From: Mycobacterium sp. ITM-2016-00318
GTDB taxonomy: Bacteria > Actinomycetota > Actinomycetes > Mycobacteriales > Mycobacteriaceae
Length of the DNA: 64,000 nucleotides
Direction of reading: 5' to 3'
Assembly (NCBI RefSeq): GCF_002968285.2
Contig: NZ_CP134400.1
Span: 930,001-994,000, forward strand
Shown here in pieces: positions 1-9,282 of the stretch (positions within the stretch are counted from its first letter, which is position 1; every line of letters starts with the position of its first letter). The position numbers were made by a program, and so were the translations under genes. The notes under the pieces are model-generated. The model was not told the DNA's origin and did not search any database. It was given only the letters and a program-made list of their open reading frames with translations.

Positions 1-1893
1 GCGGACGTAGCGGTTGAACGAGAACGGCAGGTACACCACAGGGAACTGCAAACCCTTGGCCACCCACACCGTCATGATCTGCACCGCGGCCGTGTCGTGG
101 TCGAGCCGACGCGCGCGTTCCGTTGCGCCGCTTCTGTCCTCGCGTTGCTCGCGCAACCAGTCCCGCAGCGCGGGCAGGCTGAAGTGCTCGCGGTGGGCCG
201 TCTCCTGCAGCAGCTGCGTCATGTGCGCGAGGTCGGTCATCTGCCGCTCGCCACCCTGCCACGACAGCACCCGGTTGCCCATCTCGCCGATCTGCGCGGC
301 CTCGAAGATCGCGGCGACACCGCGCTCGCGGGCATGGCCTGCCCACTCCCGCAGCGTGTCGGCGACCTCGTCGGTCAGCGTGTCGCCGCCCTCGACGAGC
401 TGTTCGGCCGTCTTGCCGAAGAACATCGTCGCCGCCGCGGCCCGCACCATGCCGGGCCGGTGCGGCTGGTCGAATGCCTCGAGCAGGCACAGCCAGTCCT
501 CGGCGGCGTCGGAGGTGAAGATGTCGGAGTCGCCGGTGTACACCGCGGGGATGTTCGCGTCGCAGAGCGCGCGGTAGCACGCGCGGGCGTCTTTGTGGCT
601 CTCGACGATCACCGCGATATCGCGCGCCTCCAGCGGCCTGTTCTCGAACGTGGCGTCGCTCGCCAGCAGTCCGCCGATGTCGGCGGTCAGATCCTGCGGG
701 ACGTGCGTGCGCAGGTCGTCGATCCCGATCGTGCGGGTTCCGCTGCGGCCGAACTCCTCCCGCTTCACCACCCGCAGCCGGAACGGGTCGTCGCACGGCG
801 CCCCGTGCAGCCGCGAGCCGTGGTACTGCGCCTCGACCTCGTGCACGATGATCCGCTCGTCACCGAGCTGGGCGCCGCCGAGAAGGACCTGCAGCCGGTC
901 GACCAGCGCCGCGTCGCTGCGCCAATTCCTGCCGAGCGTCATCCGGGTGCCCGCGGTCTCCGCGGCCTTGAGGTAGGTGACGATGTCACCGCCGCGGAAC
1001 GCGTAGATCGCCTGCTTGGGATCGCCGATCAGGATCAGCGTCGAGCGCGTCGTGAACGCGCGGTCGATCACCTTCCACTGCACCGGGTCGGTGTCCTGGA
1101 ACTCGTCGACCATCACGATCGGCCACCGCTGGTGCATCCGCAGCGCAGCCGGTGAGTCGTCGGCGTCCAGCGCATCGGCAAGCCGGGTCAACAGGTCGTC
1201 ATAGCTGATGACGCCGCGACGGCGCTTACGCACTTCGAGTTCGGCCAGAACATCTTTCGCGAACGCGACACACACCGCGGCGCGGGAGTCCGGGGGCGGC
1301 TCCTTCGGCCGCAGCTCCGTCGCCGGATGCTTGACCACCTCGCGGGCCAGCTTCAGCGCGTCGGCGTGGCTCAGCAGCGGATCGTCGCGCTCCTGGCCGA
1401 AGTGCCGCAGATATAGGTCGTCGACGATCTCGCCGACCAACTCGTCGAGGCTCTCCACCAGCGTCACACCGGAATCGCTGTCGCCTGCCACGCCCAGCGA
1501 CTTGAGCACCATCTGGCAGAACTGATGGGTAGTGGCGATCGTCGCCGCGTCGAAGGCGGCCAGCGCGTCGCGCAGCCGTTCCCGGCGCAGTGCACGCTCG
1601 TCGACGGAGCAGTCGAGCAGGTGCGCGATCACCTGGTTGTCACCGACCGCGGCCGGATCGTCGAAAGCCACGACGGCGTCGACGATTTGACGCCTGACCC
1701 GGTCGCGCAGTTCCTGCGTCGCCGCCCGCCCGAACGTGATCAGCAGCATCTGGTCGAGCGTCGCCTCACCCTCGGCGATGTAGCGCGTCACCAGACCCGC
1801 GAGCGCGAACGTCTTGCCGGTCCCTGCGCTGGCCTCCAGCACGGTAGTTGAGCGCGCGGCGGGCAGCGGGCCCAGCAGATCGAAGTTGTCCAT
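1..1893 (-). CDS. recB: RecB, exodeoxyribonuclease V beta subunit (partial, C-terminal part outside window)
   Basis: UvrD/RecB-type SF1 helicase subunit of the RecBCD nuclease, which processes DNA double-strand ends. Translation from ATG at 1893 gives MDNFDLLGPLPAARSTTVLE, with Walker A ASAGTGKTFALAG at about residues 22-34, a motif II box VDEFQDTDPVQW followed by GDPKQAIYAFRGGD, and WRSD downstream. 631 codons are present and the gene runs off the left edge in frame, so the nuclease domain is not visible. An in-frame ATG at 1896 is also possible. It follows recC by about 50 bp on the same strand, as in the mycobacterial recC-recB-recD order. In mycobacteria RecBCD mainly serves single-strand annealing rather than recombination (family knowledge). 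Confidence 0.95.
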   Translation of the reverse strand, partial: MDNFDLLGPLPAARSTTVLEASAGTGKTFALAGLVTRYIAEGEATLDQMLLITFGRAATQELRDRVRRQIVDAVVAFDDPAAVGDNQVIAHLLDCSVDERALRRERLRDALAAFDAATIATTHQFCQMVLKSLGVAGDSDSGVTLVESLDELVGEIVDDLYLRHFGQERDDPLLSHADALKLAREVVKHPATELRPKEPPPDSRAAVCVAFAKDVLAELEVRKRRRGVISYDDLLTRLADALDADDSPAALRMHQRWPIVMVDEFQDTDPVQWKVIDRAFTTRSTLILIGDPKQAIYAFRGGDIVTYLKAAETAGTRMTLGRNWRSDAALVDRLQVLLGGAQLGDERIIVHEVEAQYHGSRLHGAPCDDPFRLRVVKREEFGRSGTRTIGIDDLRTHVPQDLTADIGGLLASDATFENRPLEARDIAVIVESHKDARACYRALCDANIPAVYTGDSDIFTSDAAEDWLCLLEAFDQPHRPGMVRAAAATMFFGKTAEQLVEGGDTLTDEVADTLREWAGHARERGVAAIFEAAQIGEMGNRVLSWQGGERQMTDLAHMTQLLQETAHREHFSLPALRDWLREQREDRSGATERARRLDHDTAAVQIMTVWVAKGLQFPVVYLPFSFNRYVR

Positions 1894-1948
1894 CATTTTC
1901 CTGTGCTCCTCGCGTGCGCGCACATTCTTGTGCTCCTCACGTGCGCGC
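1893..1948 (-). repeat. Duplicated 20-bp ribosome-binding segment with a 10-codon mini-ORF between recC and recB
   Basis: On the minus strand a 20-bp unit containing GAGGAGCACA occurs twice, at 1948-1929 and 1921-1902, 27 bp apart with one mismatch. The first copy precedes ATG at 1925, which opens a 10-codon frame (MCAHARSTGK) whose TGA (1895-1893) overlaps the alternative recB ATG at 1896. The second copy supplies the recB Shine-Dalgarno. The duplication is seen directly; a leader-peptide role is inference. Confidence 0.45.
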
Positions 1949-4900
1949 TACGCGTCCATCGCCCGCAGCATCGGCAGCCACAGCCGGCAGGCATATTCGC
2001 CGAGCCCCGCGTCGACGAGGACGCTCAGCGAGGCCCGCTCGCCCCACGTCCGGACATGCGCAGGCTCGGCATCCTCGCCGGGATAGCGGTCGGACTTCCA
2101 CCGGTACCCGGCGACGCGCTGCGGGTCGCCGTGCGTGTGCGTGGCCTCGGCCCACGCGTATGACGTCTTCACCGGCAGCGGCAACGGCTCGCATCGCCCC
2201 TCGTCGTACAGCGCGACGAGATCGGCGAGCAGCTCGACCGGTGACTCGTGCGGACGGCGCAGCGTCTCGATCCGCAGCGGATCCTTCTTGGCGCGGCCGA
2301 TACAGACCGCCGACCAGTCGCGGCCGGGATCGTGAGCCATCAACGCAAGCAATGGAATCCACGACTGCAGGAAGTGGCGCCCGTCGATCTTCGAGTACGT
2401 CACCGACACCAGTCGATCGCCGAACACCGGCGACACCGTGCCGGTCAGCCGCCGACCGCCGAGATCGATGTCCACGTCCACGGCGTCGGCCGTCGCGCCG
2501 CGGTAGGCGCGTGCGGCGTCTGCCAGCAGAACCGCCTGTTCACAGATCACCGTCGCTTTGCGCCAGCCCAGCCGCCCCGGCGGCAGGGTACCGCGGCGCC
2601 ATTCCGCGTCGCGCGCCTGCGCGGGCGCCATCCCGTGCAGCATGTCGTCGAGCATCCGGTCGCCGACCGTCCACTCCTCGAGCGCGTTGATGTCGACGGG
2701 CATGGCGTCCTCGACGCCGTCGACCTCCCACGGCAGCGTGAAGTCGAGCGCGCGGTAGAAACCCTTCACCGGGTCGCGGAAGAACGCGGCGAGGTCGGCG
2801 AGCACCACATCGTCGGCCTGGGGAGCGGGCAGCGGCCCGGAGATGAACGGCGGCTTGTCGGCGCGGTCACCGGCCCTCGCCCGCGCGGCGGCGAGCACGC
2901 TCGAATCGAACGTGAACGGCTCGCCGGGGATCAACGCGCCGGGGATGACGTTGCGAGTGTCGAAGGGCTGCAACGGATGTTTGACGACGATCGTGTCGCG
3001 CACCTGCCGCTCGGTCGTCCTGTCCAGCGTGTCGAGGAGCTCGGCCAGCGGCACCGCGGGCGGCCGCTCCTGCCCGGAGTACTCGTTGGCGCCGGTGTAG
3101 GTGATCACGAGTTTCTCGGTCGCGGCGCCGATCGCGTCGAGCAGCAGTTGCCGGTCCTCGGAACGGATGTCGCGCTCACCGGTCATCGGGTCGCGGGCGA
3201 GCACGTCGTCGCCGTCGACGACACCGAGCCGTGGGAAGACGCCGTCGTCGAGACCGACCAGGCACACCACCCGGTGCGGCACCGAGCGCATCGGCACCAT
3301 CGTGCACACGGTGAGCGTGCCGGTGCGGAAGTTGGCCCTCGTCGGCCGCCCGGACAGGTGGCGGTCCAGCAGCGCGCGGACATCGGGCAGGCGCAGCAGC
3401 GTGTCGTCGCGGGGACCGGCGTGGGTCAGCACGTCGCCGAACTCGCGCTGCAGCTGGCTGGTCTGCCACGCGTCGTCGTCGTCGACACGGGTCAACAGCC
3501 CGATGCCGTTCTCCAGCGCGGTCAGCCAATCGCGCAGCGGCTTTGCGCCGGTGAGGGAGTCGACGACGTGCTCGAGCCGGTCGACGTACTCGGCCAGCTG
3601 GCCGGCCAGCTCGACACGGTTGGAGCTGACATCGTCGAGCGGCAGGGTGGCCTCGATCCAGGCCCGCGAGTCATCGGACATCGCGACGCCCGCGAGCACG
3701 CGGTCGATGCCGAAACGCCACGTGTTCTGCACGAAGTCGACGCCGTAGGGCTTGCGGTGGTCGCGGTCGAAACCCCAGCGGATGTTGGCCTGACGCACCC
3801 AGCGGGTGATGTCCTCGAGGTTGTCGTCGGTGAACCCGAAGCGGGCCCGCACCGGTGCGGCCTGCGCGAGGTTCAGAACCTCGCTGGAGGTGACGCGGCC
3901 GCTCGCGAGTGCCAGCAGTTGCGACGCCACCCCGAGCAGCGGGTTGGTCTGCACCAGCGATCGGTCCGCAAGGCGCACCCGCAGCCTGTGCGCTGCATGC
4001 ACGCCGTTGATCATGTCGCCGAGGCCGAAGCCGGCGACGATCAGCGGCGCGTAGGTCTCGATGTCGGGGCACATGACGAGAATGTCGCGGGGTTCCAGCG
4101 TCTCGTCGTCGGCGAGCAGGCCGAGCAGAACCTCTCGGAGCACGTCGATTTGGCGGGCCGGGCCGTGACAACTGTGCACTTGCACCGAGCGGTCGTCGAC
4201 GCGCAGGGTCCGCCCGTCGCGCCGCACCTCGTTGGCGGTGATGTCGGACTGCAGCCAGCCCAGAAGCGTTTCGGGCCGGTCGTGGGCGCCGAGATACTCG
4301 TCGGTCTTCGGGTTCTCCGGCAGGCCGCGCTGCAGCTCGCGAACGTCGCGGCCGAGGGTGGCCAGCAGCGGATGACCGACCTCGCGGTGGCTGGTGTCCT
4401 CGCGGCGGGGAAGCTGGCCGTGCACGTCGGCGAGCGACCGCCACAGGTTGTCGCTGGGATGCGGCAGCCACAGGTGCAGGTCGTGATGGGTGGACAGCGC
4501 GTCGAGCAGTTCGATCTCTGTCGAGGGCAGCCGCGTGTGCCCGAACAACGACAGGCGCTCGGGTAGTTCTGTGGACGACTCCTGCAACGTCGCAACCGTT
4601 TTCGCATGTCTGATGTGCGGCGGATCGGCGTCGACGCGGTTCAGCACCGCGCGCCAGAGGTGTGGCTGCCAGTCGAGGTCGGCGGTGACGCCACCGTCGT
4701 CGCCGGATTCCCAGTCGATGAGCAGCTGCGGCCGCTGCCGGGCGTAGGAGGCGAACAGTCCTGCCAGCCGTCGCGCGACGGCGTAGCGGCGGCCCATCCG
4801 CAGCTCGCGTTCCTCGCCGGCCTCGAAGTGGCCGAGGTGGGTGGCCAGCGTCTTGCACCAGCCGTCGTCGCAGCTGGCGTCGACGACGTCGAGCAGCGGC

Positions 4901-5184
4901 CAGACGAGCGCGTCGGGATGCCAGGGATCGTCGTCGGCGGTGCCGGTGATCTCGGCGATCAGCGAGCGCGGGTTGCGGAAGGAGATGCCCGCGCAGACGC
5001 CGTCCTGTCCGGAGCCGCGGCCGAGGATGTGGGAGAGCCGTTGGCTCAGCCAGCGCTCGACGCCCTTGGCCGGGACGATGACGAGCTCCTCGGCGAACGG
5101 GTCGGGCAGGGGATGGGCCAAAAGGGCACCCAGCCCGTCGCCGAGAAGATCGGTGCGCTCAGCACGATGGATGTGAAACGCCAT
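1948..5184 (-). CDS. recC: RecC, exodeoxyribonuclease V gamma subunit
   Basis: Chi-recognition and scaffold subunit of the RecBCD helicase-nuclease. The protein is 1078 aa, starting MAFHIHRAERTDLLGDGLGA; a longer in-frame start at 5280 would overlap the divergent HD gene and lacks RecC-like sequence. N-terminal features typical of RecC are the LIVPAKGVERWLSQRLS-type segment and FRNPRSLI. The middle contains DILVMCPDIETYAPLI and the C-terminal half SVPHRVVCLVGLDDGVFPR, all characteristic of the inactivated helicase fold of RecC. Length fits the mycobacterial family (about 1100 aa). It lies directly upstream of recB in the same transcriptional direction. Confidence 0.95.
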   Translation of the reverse strand: MAFHIHRAERTDLLGDGLGALLAHPLPDPFAEELVIVPAKGVERWLSQRLSHILGRGSGQDGVCAGISFRNPRSLIAEITGTADDDPWHPDALVWPLLDVVDASCDDGWCKTLATHLGHFEAGEERELRMGRRYAVARRLAGLFASYARQRPQLLIDWESGDDGGVTADLDWQPHLWRAVLNRVDADPPHIRHAKTVATLQESSTELPERLSLFGHTRLPSTEIELLDALSTHHDLHLWLPHPSDNLWRSLADVHGQLPRREDTSHREVGHPLLATLGRDVRELQRGLPENPKTDEYLGAHDRPETLLGWLQSDITANEVRRDGRTLRVDDRSVQVHSCHGPARQIDVLREVLLGLLADDETLEPRDILVMCPDIETYAPLIVAGFGLGDMINGVHAAHRLRVRLADRSLVQTNPLLGVASQLLALASGRVTSSEVLNLAQAAPVRARFGFTDDNLEDITRWVRQANIRWGFDRDHRKPYGVDFVQNTWRFGIDRVLAGVAMSDDSRAWIEATLPLDDVSSNRVELAGQLAEYVDRLEHVVDSLTGAKPLRDWLTALENGIGLLTRVDDDDAWQTSQLQREFGDVLTHAGPRDDTLLRLPDVRALLDRHLSGRPTRANFRTGTLTVCTMVPMRSVPHRVVCLVGLDDGVFPRLGVVDGDDVLARDPMTGERDIRSEDRQLLLDAIGAATEKLVITYTGANEYSGQERPPAVPLAELLDTLDRTTERQVRDTIVVKHPLQPFDTRNVIPGALIPGEPFTFDSSVLAAARARAGDRADKPPFISGPLPAPQADDVVLADLAAFFRDPVKGFYRALDFTLPWEVDGVEDAMPVDINALEEWTVGDRMLDDMLHGMAPAQARDAEWRRGTLPPGRLGWRKATVICEQAVLLADAARAYRGATADAVDVDIDLGGRRLTGTVSPVFGDRLVSVTYSKIDGRHFLQSWIPLLALMAHDPGRDWSAVCIGRAKKDPLRIETLRRPHESPVELLADLVALYDEGRCEPLPLPVKTSYAWAEATHTHGDPQRVAGYRWKSDRYPGEDAEPAHVRTWGERASLSVLVDAGLGEYACRLWLPMLRAMDA

Positions 5185-5278
5185 CGGTGGAGAGACTACG
5201 GGGTAGGGGTGACGTCCGTTGGTGGGTTTGGTCGGCGGCAAATGGGACAGTAGACACGACAGAGGACGGGAGGGCCCC

Positions 5279-5890
5279 ATGAGCGAGACGACGACGTCGC
5301 CGCGGCTGAGCGAGCGGTTCCAGGAGGCGCTCGTCTACGTGGCCAACCTGCACAACACGCAGACCCGCAAGGCCAGCGAGGTGCCCTACATCGGTCATCT
5401 CCTGTCTGTCGCCGGCCTGGTGATCGAGGCCGACGGCACCGAGACCGAGGCGATCGCCGCGCTCCTGCACGACGCCGCCGAGGACCAGGGCGGTGACGCG
5501 ACGCTGGACGAGATCGAGAAGCGGTTCGGCAAGGACGTCGCGACGATCGTCGACGAGTGCAGCGACACCGTCATCACGCCCAAGCCGCCGTGGCGCCAGC
5601 GCAAGGAGAGCTACATCGCCCACCTGAACGAGGCGTCCGACAGCACCATCCGCGTCTCGATGGCCGACAAGCTCGACAACGCGCGGGCCATCCTGCGCGA
5701 CCTCCGCCTGCACGGCCCGCAGGTGTGGCAGCGATTCAACACCAACGATCCGCACGAGCACCTCTGGTACTACCGCTCGCTGTTGGAGGTCTACCGACAG
5801 CGGAGCAACAGTTGGCTAGTCGACGAGCTGGCGCGCGTCATCCACGCGCTCGAACAAGAGGTCGGCCCGCCTATGGCCGCGACGGTCTGA
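5279..5890 (+). CDS. Stand-alone HD-domain phosphohydrolase, MESH1/small alarmone hydrolase-like
   Basis: 203 aa, start ATG at 5279 behind GGGAGGG. The whole protein is one RelA/SpoT-type HD domain: TRKASEVPYIGH places His40, LLHDAAED gives His64-Asp65 and Glu68-Asp69, and VSMADKLDNARAI supplies Asp130. This pattern (H...HD...ED...D) is that of Mn-dependent (p)ppGpp or NADPH phosphohydrolases such as MESH1, and no synthetase or TGS/ACT domain is attached. It is divergent from recC and convergent with the dehydrogenase downstream, so it is monocistronic. A role in alarmone or nucleotide turnover is inferred; a different nucleotide substrate is possible. Confidence 0.8.
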   Translation: MSETTTSPRLSERFQEALVYVANLHNTQTRKASEVPYIGHLLSVAGLVIEADGTETEAIAALLHDAAEDQGGDATLDEIEKRFGKDVATIVDECSDTVITPKPPWRQRKESYIAHLNEASDSTIRVSMADKLDNARAILRDLRLHGPQVWQRFNTNDPHEHLWYYRSLLEVYRQRSNSWLVDELARVIHALEQEVGPPMAATV

Positions 5891-5977
5891 GGGCGTGACG
5901 CGAAATAGCATTCCTGGTCGTTGAATCGGCGAAATCACGACCGTAGTTTCTCTTTCGCAGTCTGAGGGCCTGACGCC

Positions 5978-7030
5978 CTACCCCAGCTGCGCTACCAGCG
6001 CCTCCGTCACCTGCTCGGTCGACGCGCTGCCACCCAGATCGCCGGTCCGCGTCTCCGGCTTCGCCAGCGTGGCCTCCATCGCCGTCAGCACATCAGCGGC
6101 CGCCTCCGCATGGCCCAGGTGGTCGAGCATCATCGACGCCGACCACACAGCACCCATCGGGTTCGCGATGCCCTGACCGGCGATGTCCGGCGCCGAACCG
6201 TGCACCGGCTCGAACATCGACGGGTACTCCTTCGTCGGATCCAGATTCGCCGACGGCGCGATGCCGATCGACCCGGCCACCGCCGCCGCGAGGTCAGACA
6301 GTATATCCCCGAACAGGTTCGAGCCCACGACCACGTCGAACCGCTCCGGTTGTAGGACGAACTTCGCCGCCAGCGCGTCGATGTGTTCCTGGTCCATCCG
6401 CACGTCCGGATACTGCGCCGCCCGCTCCGCGACCACCTCGTCCCAGAACGGCAGCGTGTGCACGATGCCGTTGGACTTCGTCGCCGACGTGACGTACTTG
6501 CGCCGCGTGCGCGCCAACTCGAACGCGAAGTCCGCGATGCGGCTGACGCCGACGCGCGTGAAAATCGATTCCTGCACCGCCATCTCGTCGGGGAAGCCGC
6601 GGTTCATCCGGCCGCCGATCTCGCTGTACTCACCTTCGACGTTCTCCCGCACGACGACGAAGTCGACAGCGCCCGTCGTCCGCAGCGGGCTCTGGACACC
6701 GTCGAACACCTTGATCGGCCGCAGGTTGACGTACTGGCGGAACGCCCGCCGGATCGGTATCAGCAGCCCCCACAGCGAGACATGGTCGGGCACACCGGGC
6801 CAACCGACCGCCCCGAGAAAGATGGCGTCGAACCCGCGCAGTGTCTCGATGGCGTCGTCGGGCATCATCGCGCCCGCACGCTCGTAGCGCTGACACGACC
6901 AGTCGAAGTCGGTGTAGGACAATTCGACTCCGTGTTTCGCGCACACCGCGTCGAGCACAGCTCGCGCCGACGCGATCACCTCGCCGCCGATGCCGTCACC
7001 CGGAATGACGGCGATGCGTTGCGGGCTCAC
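5978..7030 (-). CDS. Tartrate dehydrogenase / isopropylmalate-dehydrogenase-family decarboxylating dehydrogenase
   Basis: 350 aa, GTG start at 7030. NAD-dependent beta-decarboxylating dehydrogenase: N-terminal IAVIPGDGIGGEV, the GAVGWPGVPDHVSLWGLL segment typical of tartrate/D-malate dehydrogenases (TtuC/DmlA/YeaU), VVVRENVEGEYSEIGGR, the Mg-binding GSNLFGDILSDLAA and FEPVHGSAPDIAG. The tryptophan-rich substrate loop and the absence of leuCD nearby argue against LeuB. The GTG start overlaps the TGA of the DASS transporter (GTGA), so the two form an operon, suggesting uptake followed by oxidation of tartrate, D-malate or a similar C4 acid. Confidence 0.85.
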   Translation of the reverse strand: MSPQRIAVIPGDGIGGEVIASARAVLDAVCAKHGVELSYTDFDWSCQRYERAGAMMPDDAIETLRGFDAIFLGAVGWPGVPDHVSLWGLLIPIRRAFRQYVNLRPIKVFDGVQSPLRTTGAVDFVVVRENVEGEYSEIGGRMNRGFPDEMAVQESIFTRVGVSRIADFAFELARTRRKYVTSATKSNGIVHTLPFWDEVVAERAAQYPDVRMDQEHIDALAAKFVLQPERFDVVVGSNLFGDILSDLAAAVAGSIGIAPSANLDPTKEYPSMFEPVHGSAPDIAGQGIANPMGAVWSASMMLDHLGHAEAAADVLTAMEATLAKPETRTGDLGGSASTEQVTEALVAQLG

Positions 7031-8631
7031 GTGCCCAAGCCCAGGAGGCTGACCATGATCGGCAGCAGGATGATGATCAGGATCGCGCCCGCGATGTCGA
7101 ACGCGACGCCCGACCGGATCATCGTGGTGATCCTCACGACACCCGAGCCGTACACGATCGCGTTCTGCGGCGTCGACACCGGAAGCATGAAGCCGAACGA
7201 CGCGGCGAACGTCGCCGCCAGCGCGGGTACGAACGGATTGATACCGGCGGCCACCGCCACCGGGATGATGATCGGCACCACCACCGCCGCAGAGGCTGTG
7301 TTGCTCGTCGTTTCCGACACGATGATCGCGAGGAGCACCGCGAAGATTGTGATCGCAACACTGCTGCCGAGACCCAACGCGTCGTTGACCGAGGTGCCGA
7401 TGGTCTCGGCCAGGCCGGTCGAGGAGATCAGCGACCCGAAGATGATGCCGCAGCCGAAGAGCACGATTGTGCCCCAGTCGATCTCAGCGGCGTCACGCCA
7501 CCGCAGGGTGAACTCGCGGTCTTTCCAATCCGTCGGCAGCAGGAACAGTAGCGACGCGCCGAACACGGCAACGACGCCTTCGTCGAATCGGTCGCTGACG
7601 AACTCGTAGGCGCCGGACTCGGTGCCTGCGATCAATGCGACGACGCCCGGCATGATCCACAGCGCCACGGTGATCGTGAAGGCGATCAGCGTGTTCTTCT
7701 CGGCCCGCGACAGCTTGCCCAGCTTTTCGCGCTCTTCGGCGACGTACTCGGCGACGCCGTCGATCCGCTTGATCTCCGGCTTGTTGAGCCGCAGCAGGAT
7801 GACGGCCAGCAGCACGAACATCAACGCGCAGATGGGTAGCGCCAGCATCATCCACTGGAAGAAGCTGATGCGCTCGCCGGTCGCCTCCTCGATGAGGCCG
7901 CGACCGATCAGGTTGGGCGGGCTGCCAACGGGGGTCAGCAGGCCGCCGACGCTGGCGCCGTAGGCGAGCATCAACATGATCGCGGCGCCCACCCGTAGGC
8001 GTTGGGGATCGAAGTCCTGTTCTACATCGCCGCGGCTCTGCATCAGCTTGGCGATGACGCTGATGATGCCGATCGCTGTCGGCAGCAGCATCGCCACCGT
8101 TGCGGTGTTGGAGACGAACGCCGAAAGCAGGCATGTGATCGCACCGAACGCGAGGATCACGCCTGTGGTGGACCGGCCCACTGCCGGAAGGTTGAGGATC
8201 CAGAAGGCGAACCGGCGAGCGACGCCGTGTTTGAGCATCGCGGCCGCGAGGATGAAAGCGCCGATGAACGTGAAGATCGTCGACGACCCGAACGGGCCGA
8301 GGACGTCGTCGACCGGCGCGACACCGAGGAACACCGCGACGGCGACGCCGAGCAGACCGCCGATCGGGATCGGCACCGCCTCGCTGATCCACAGGGTGAT
8401 GACACCGAGCAACACCGCGGCAAGCACCTGCTGCTCGCGCGGAATGTCGATCGGCAGCACCAGGAAGACGATGGTCAGCAGTGGCGCGAGGAACAGGCCG
8501 ACGGTGCGCCGGCCCTTCTCGAAACGTTCCTCCTGCGGAGACAGTCGCTGCTCGCCGAGGCTGCGATAGGTACCAGTGCCGAGCAACGCCCTGTCGACGT
8601 CAGTGGGCTTGACCCGGTCGTCAGTCGTCAT
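7027..8631 (-). CDS. SLC13/DASS-family dicarboxylate:sodium symporter
   Basis: 534 aa with about 12 hydrophobic segments. Start chosen at ATG 8631 (MTTDDRVKPTDVDRALLG); the upstream 23 codons lack family character. DASS hallmarks are the SNTATVAMLLPTAIGI motif in the first half and SETTSNTASAAVVVPIIIP in the second, the duplicated SNT signatures that bind Na+ and carboxylate. GSPPNLIGRGL and PVSTPQNAIVYGSG also match the family. It lies upstream of, and overlaps, the tartrate-dehydrogenase-like gene, so the likely substrate is a C4 dicarboxylate (malate, tartrate, succinate). Inner membrane. Confidence 0.88.
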   Translation of the reverse strand: MTTDDRVKPTDVDRALLGTGTYRSLGEQRLSPQEERFEKGRRTVGLFLAPLLTIVFLVLPIDIPREQQVLAAVLLGVITLWISEAVPIPIGGLLGVAVAVFLGVAPVDDVLGPFGSSTIFTFIGAFILAAAMLKHGVARRFAFWILNLPAVGRSTTGVILAFGAITCLLSAFVSNTATVAMLLPTAIGIISVIAKLMQSRGDVEQDFDPQRLRVGAAIMLMLAYGASVGGLLTPVGSPPNLIGRGLIEEATGERISFFQWMMLALPICALMFVLLAVILLRLNKPEIKRIDGVAEYVAEEREKLGKLSRAEKNTLIAFTITVALWIMPGVVALIAGTESGAYEFVSDRFDEGVVAVFGASLLFLLPTDWKDREFTLRWRDAAEIDWGTIVLFGCGIIFGSLISSTGLAETIGTSVNDALGLGSSVAITIFAVLLAIIVSETTSNTASAAVVVPIIIPVAVAAGINPFVPALAATFAASFGFMLPVSTPQNAIVYGSGVVRITTMIRSGVAFDIAGAILIIILLPIMVSLLGLGT

Positions 8632-8771
8632 GGCGCGCTCCGTCCACTGCGGCGTGTGTGCTAGACCACATTCTGTGACGGGATTGCCTCTTCTGATCAT
8701 GACCTAAACCTCTGTCGAGGGATATCGCCGGCGGTACCAGAGCGCACAGCCATCCGTGCCACGATGAAGCC

Positions 8772-9206
8772 ATGCCTGACGACGACTTGGCCGGCGAACG
8801 CGATTTCAACGCACGCAACATCGAGGAGTTCCGCAACAATGGCGGCAAGGTGGGCGGCCAGTTCGAAGGCTTCCCGCTACTCATCCTGACGTCCAAGGGC
8901 GCCAAGAGCGGCGCCGAGCGCGTCAACCTCATCGGCTACTTCGACATCGACGGCAAGATCTACATCGTCGGGTCCGCGGCCGGCCGTGACGCCAGCCCCG
9001 CCTGGGTCTTCAACCTTCGCGCGCACCCCGACGTCGAGGTCGAGATCGGCTTCGACCCGCCGCGACGTGTCACCGCCAAGGAACTTCCGTGCGACGAACG
9101 CGACCGCGTCTACGAGCTCATCACGGAGCGCGCGCCCGGCTTCGCCGAATACGAGAAGCGCACCGACCGCGTCATCCCCGTCTTCGAACTGGCCACCAAG
9201 GCTTAA
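8772..9206 (+). CDS. Deazaflavin (F420)-dependent nitroreductase family protein
   Basis: 144 aa, one DDN/FDOR-A type split-barrel domain: GGQFEGFPLLILTSKGAKSG, then NLIGYFDIDGKIYIVGSAAG and WVFNLRAHPDVEVEIG, the characteristic strand-loop pattern that binds F420. Mycobacterial relatives reduce quinones or nitroimidazoles with F420H2 (family knowledge); the native substrate of this one cannot be read from sequence. Start ATG at 8772, divergent from the transporter across 140 bp. No TAT or Sec signal. Confidence 0.85.
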   Translation: MPDDDLAGERDFNARNIEEFRNNGGKVGGQFEGFPLLILTSKGAKSGAERVNLIGYFDIDGKIYIVGSAAGRDASPAWVFNLRAHPDVEVEIGFDPPRRVTAKELPCDERDRVYELITERAPGFAEYEKRTDRVIPVFELATKA

Positions 9207-9282
9207 CCCCGTCGGGCCACGGGTACATAGCCGGAAGCCTTATAGTGGTGGCCCGGCCGTGCTTCGGCTGCATACCCGGCCC

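Noticed and set aside
2248..4566. Long open frame on the plus strand opposite recC
   Set aside because: Typical shadow of high-GC coding; composition is repetitive Arg/Gln/Val and the minus strand encodes an unmistakable RecC.
5916..5942. Imperfect hairpin GGTCGT...ACGACC after the HD gene
   Set aside because: Only a 6-bp stem with a 15-nt loop and no T-tract; too weak to annotate as a terminator.
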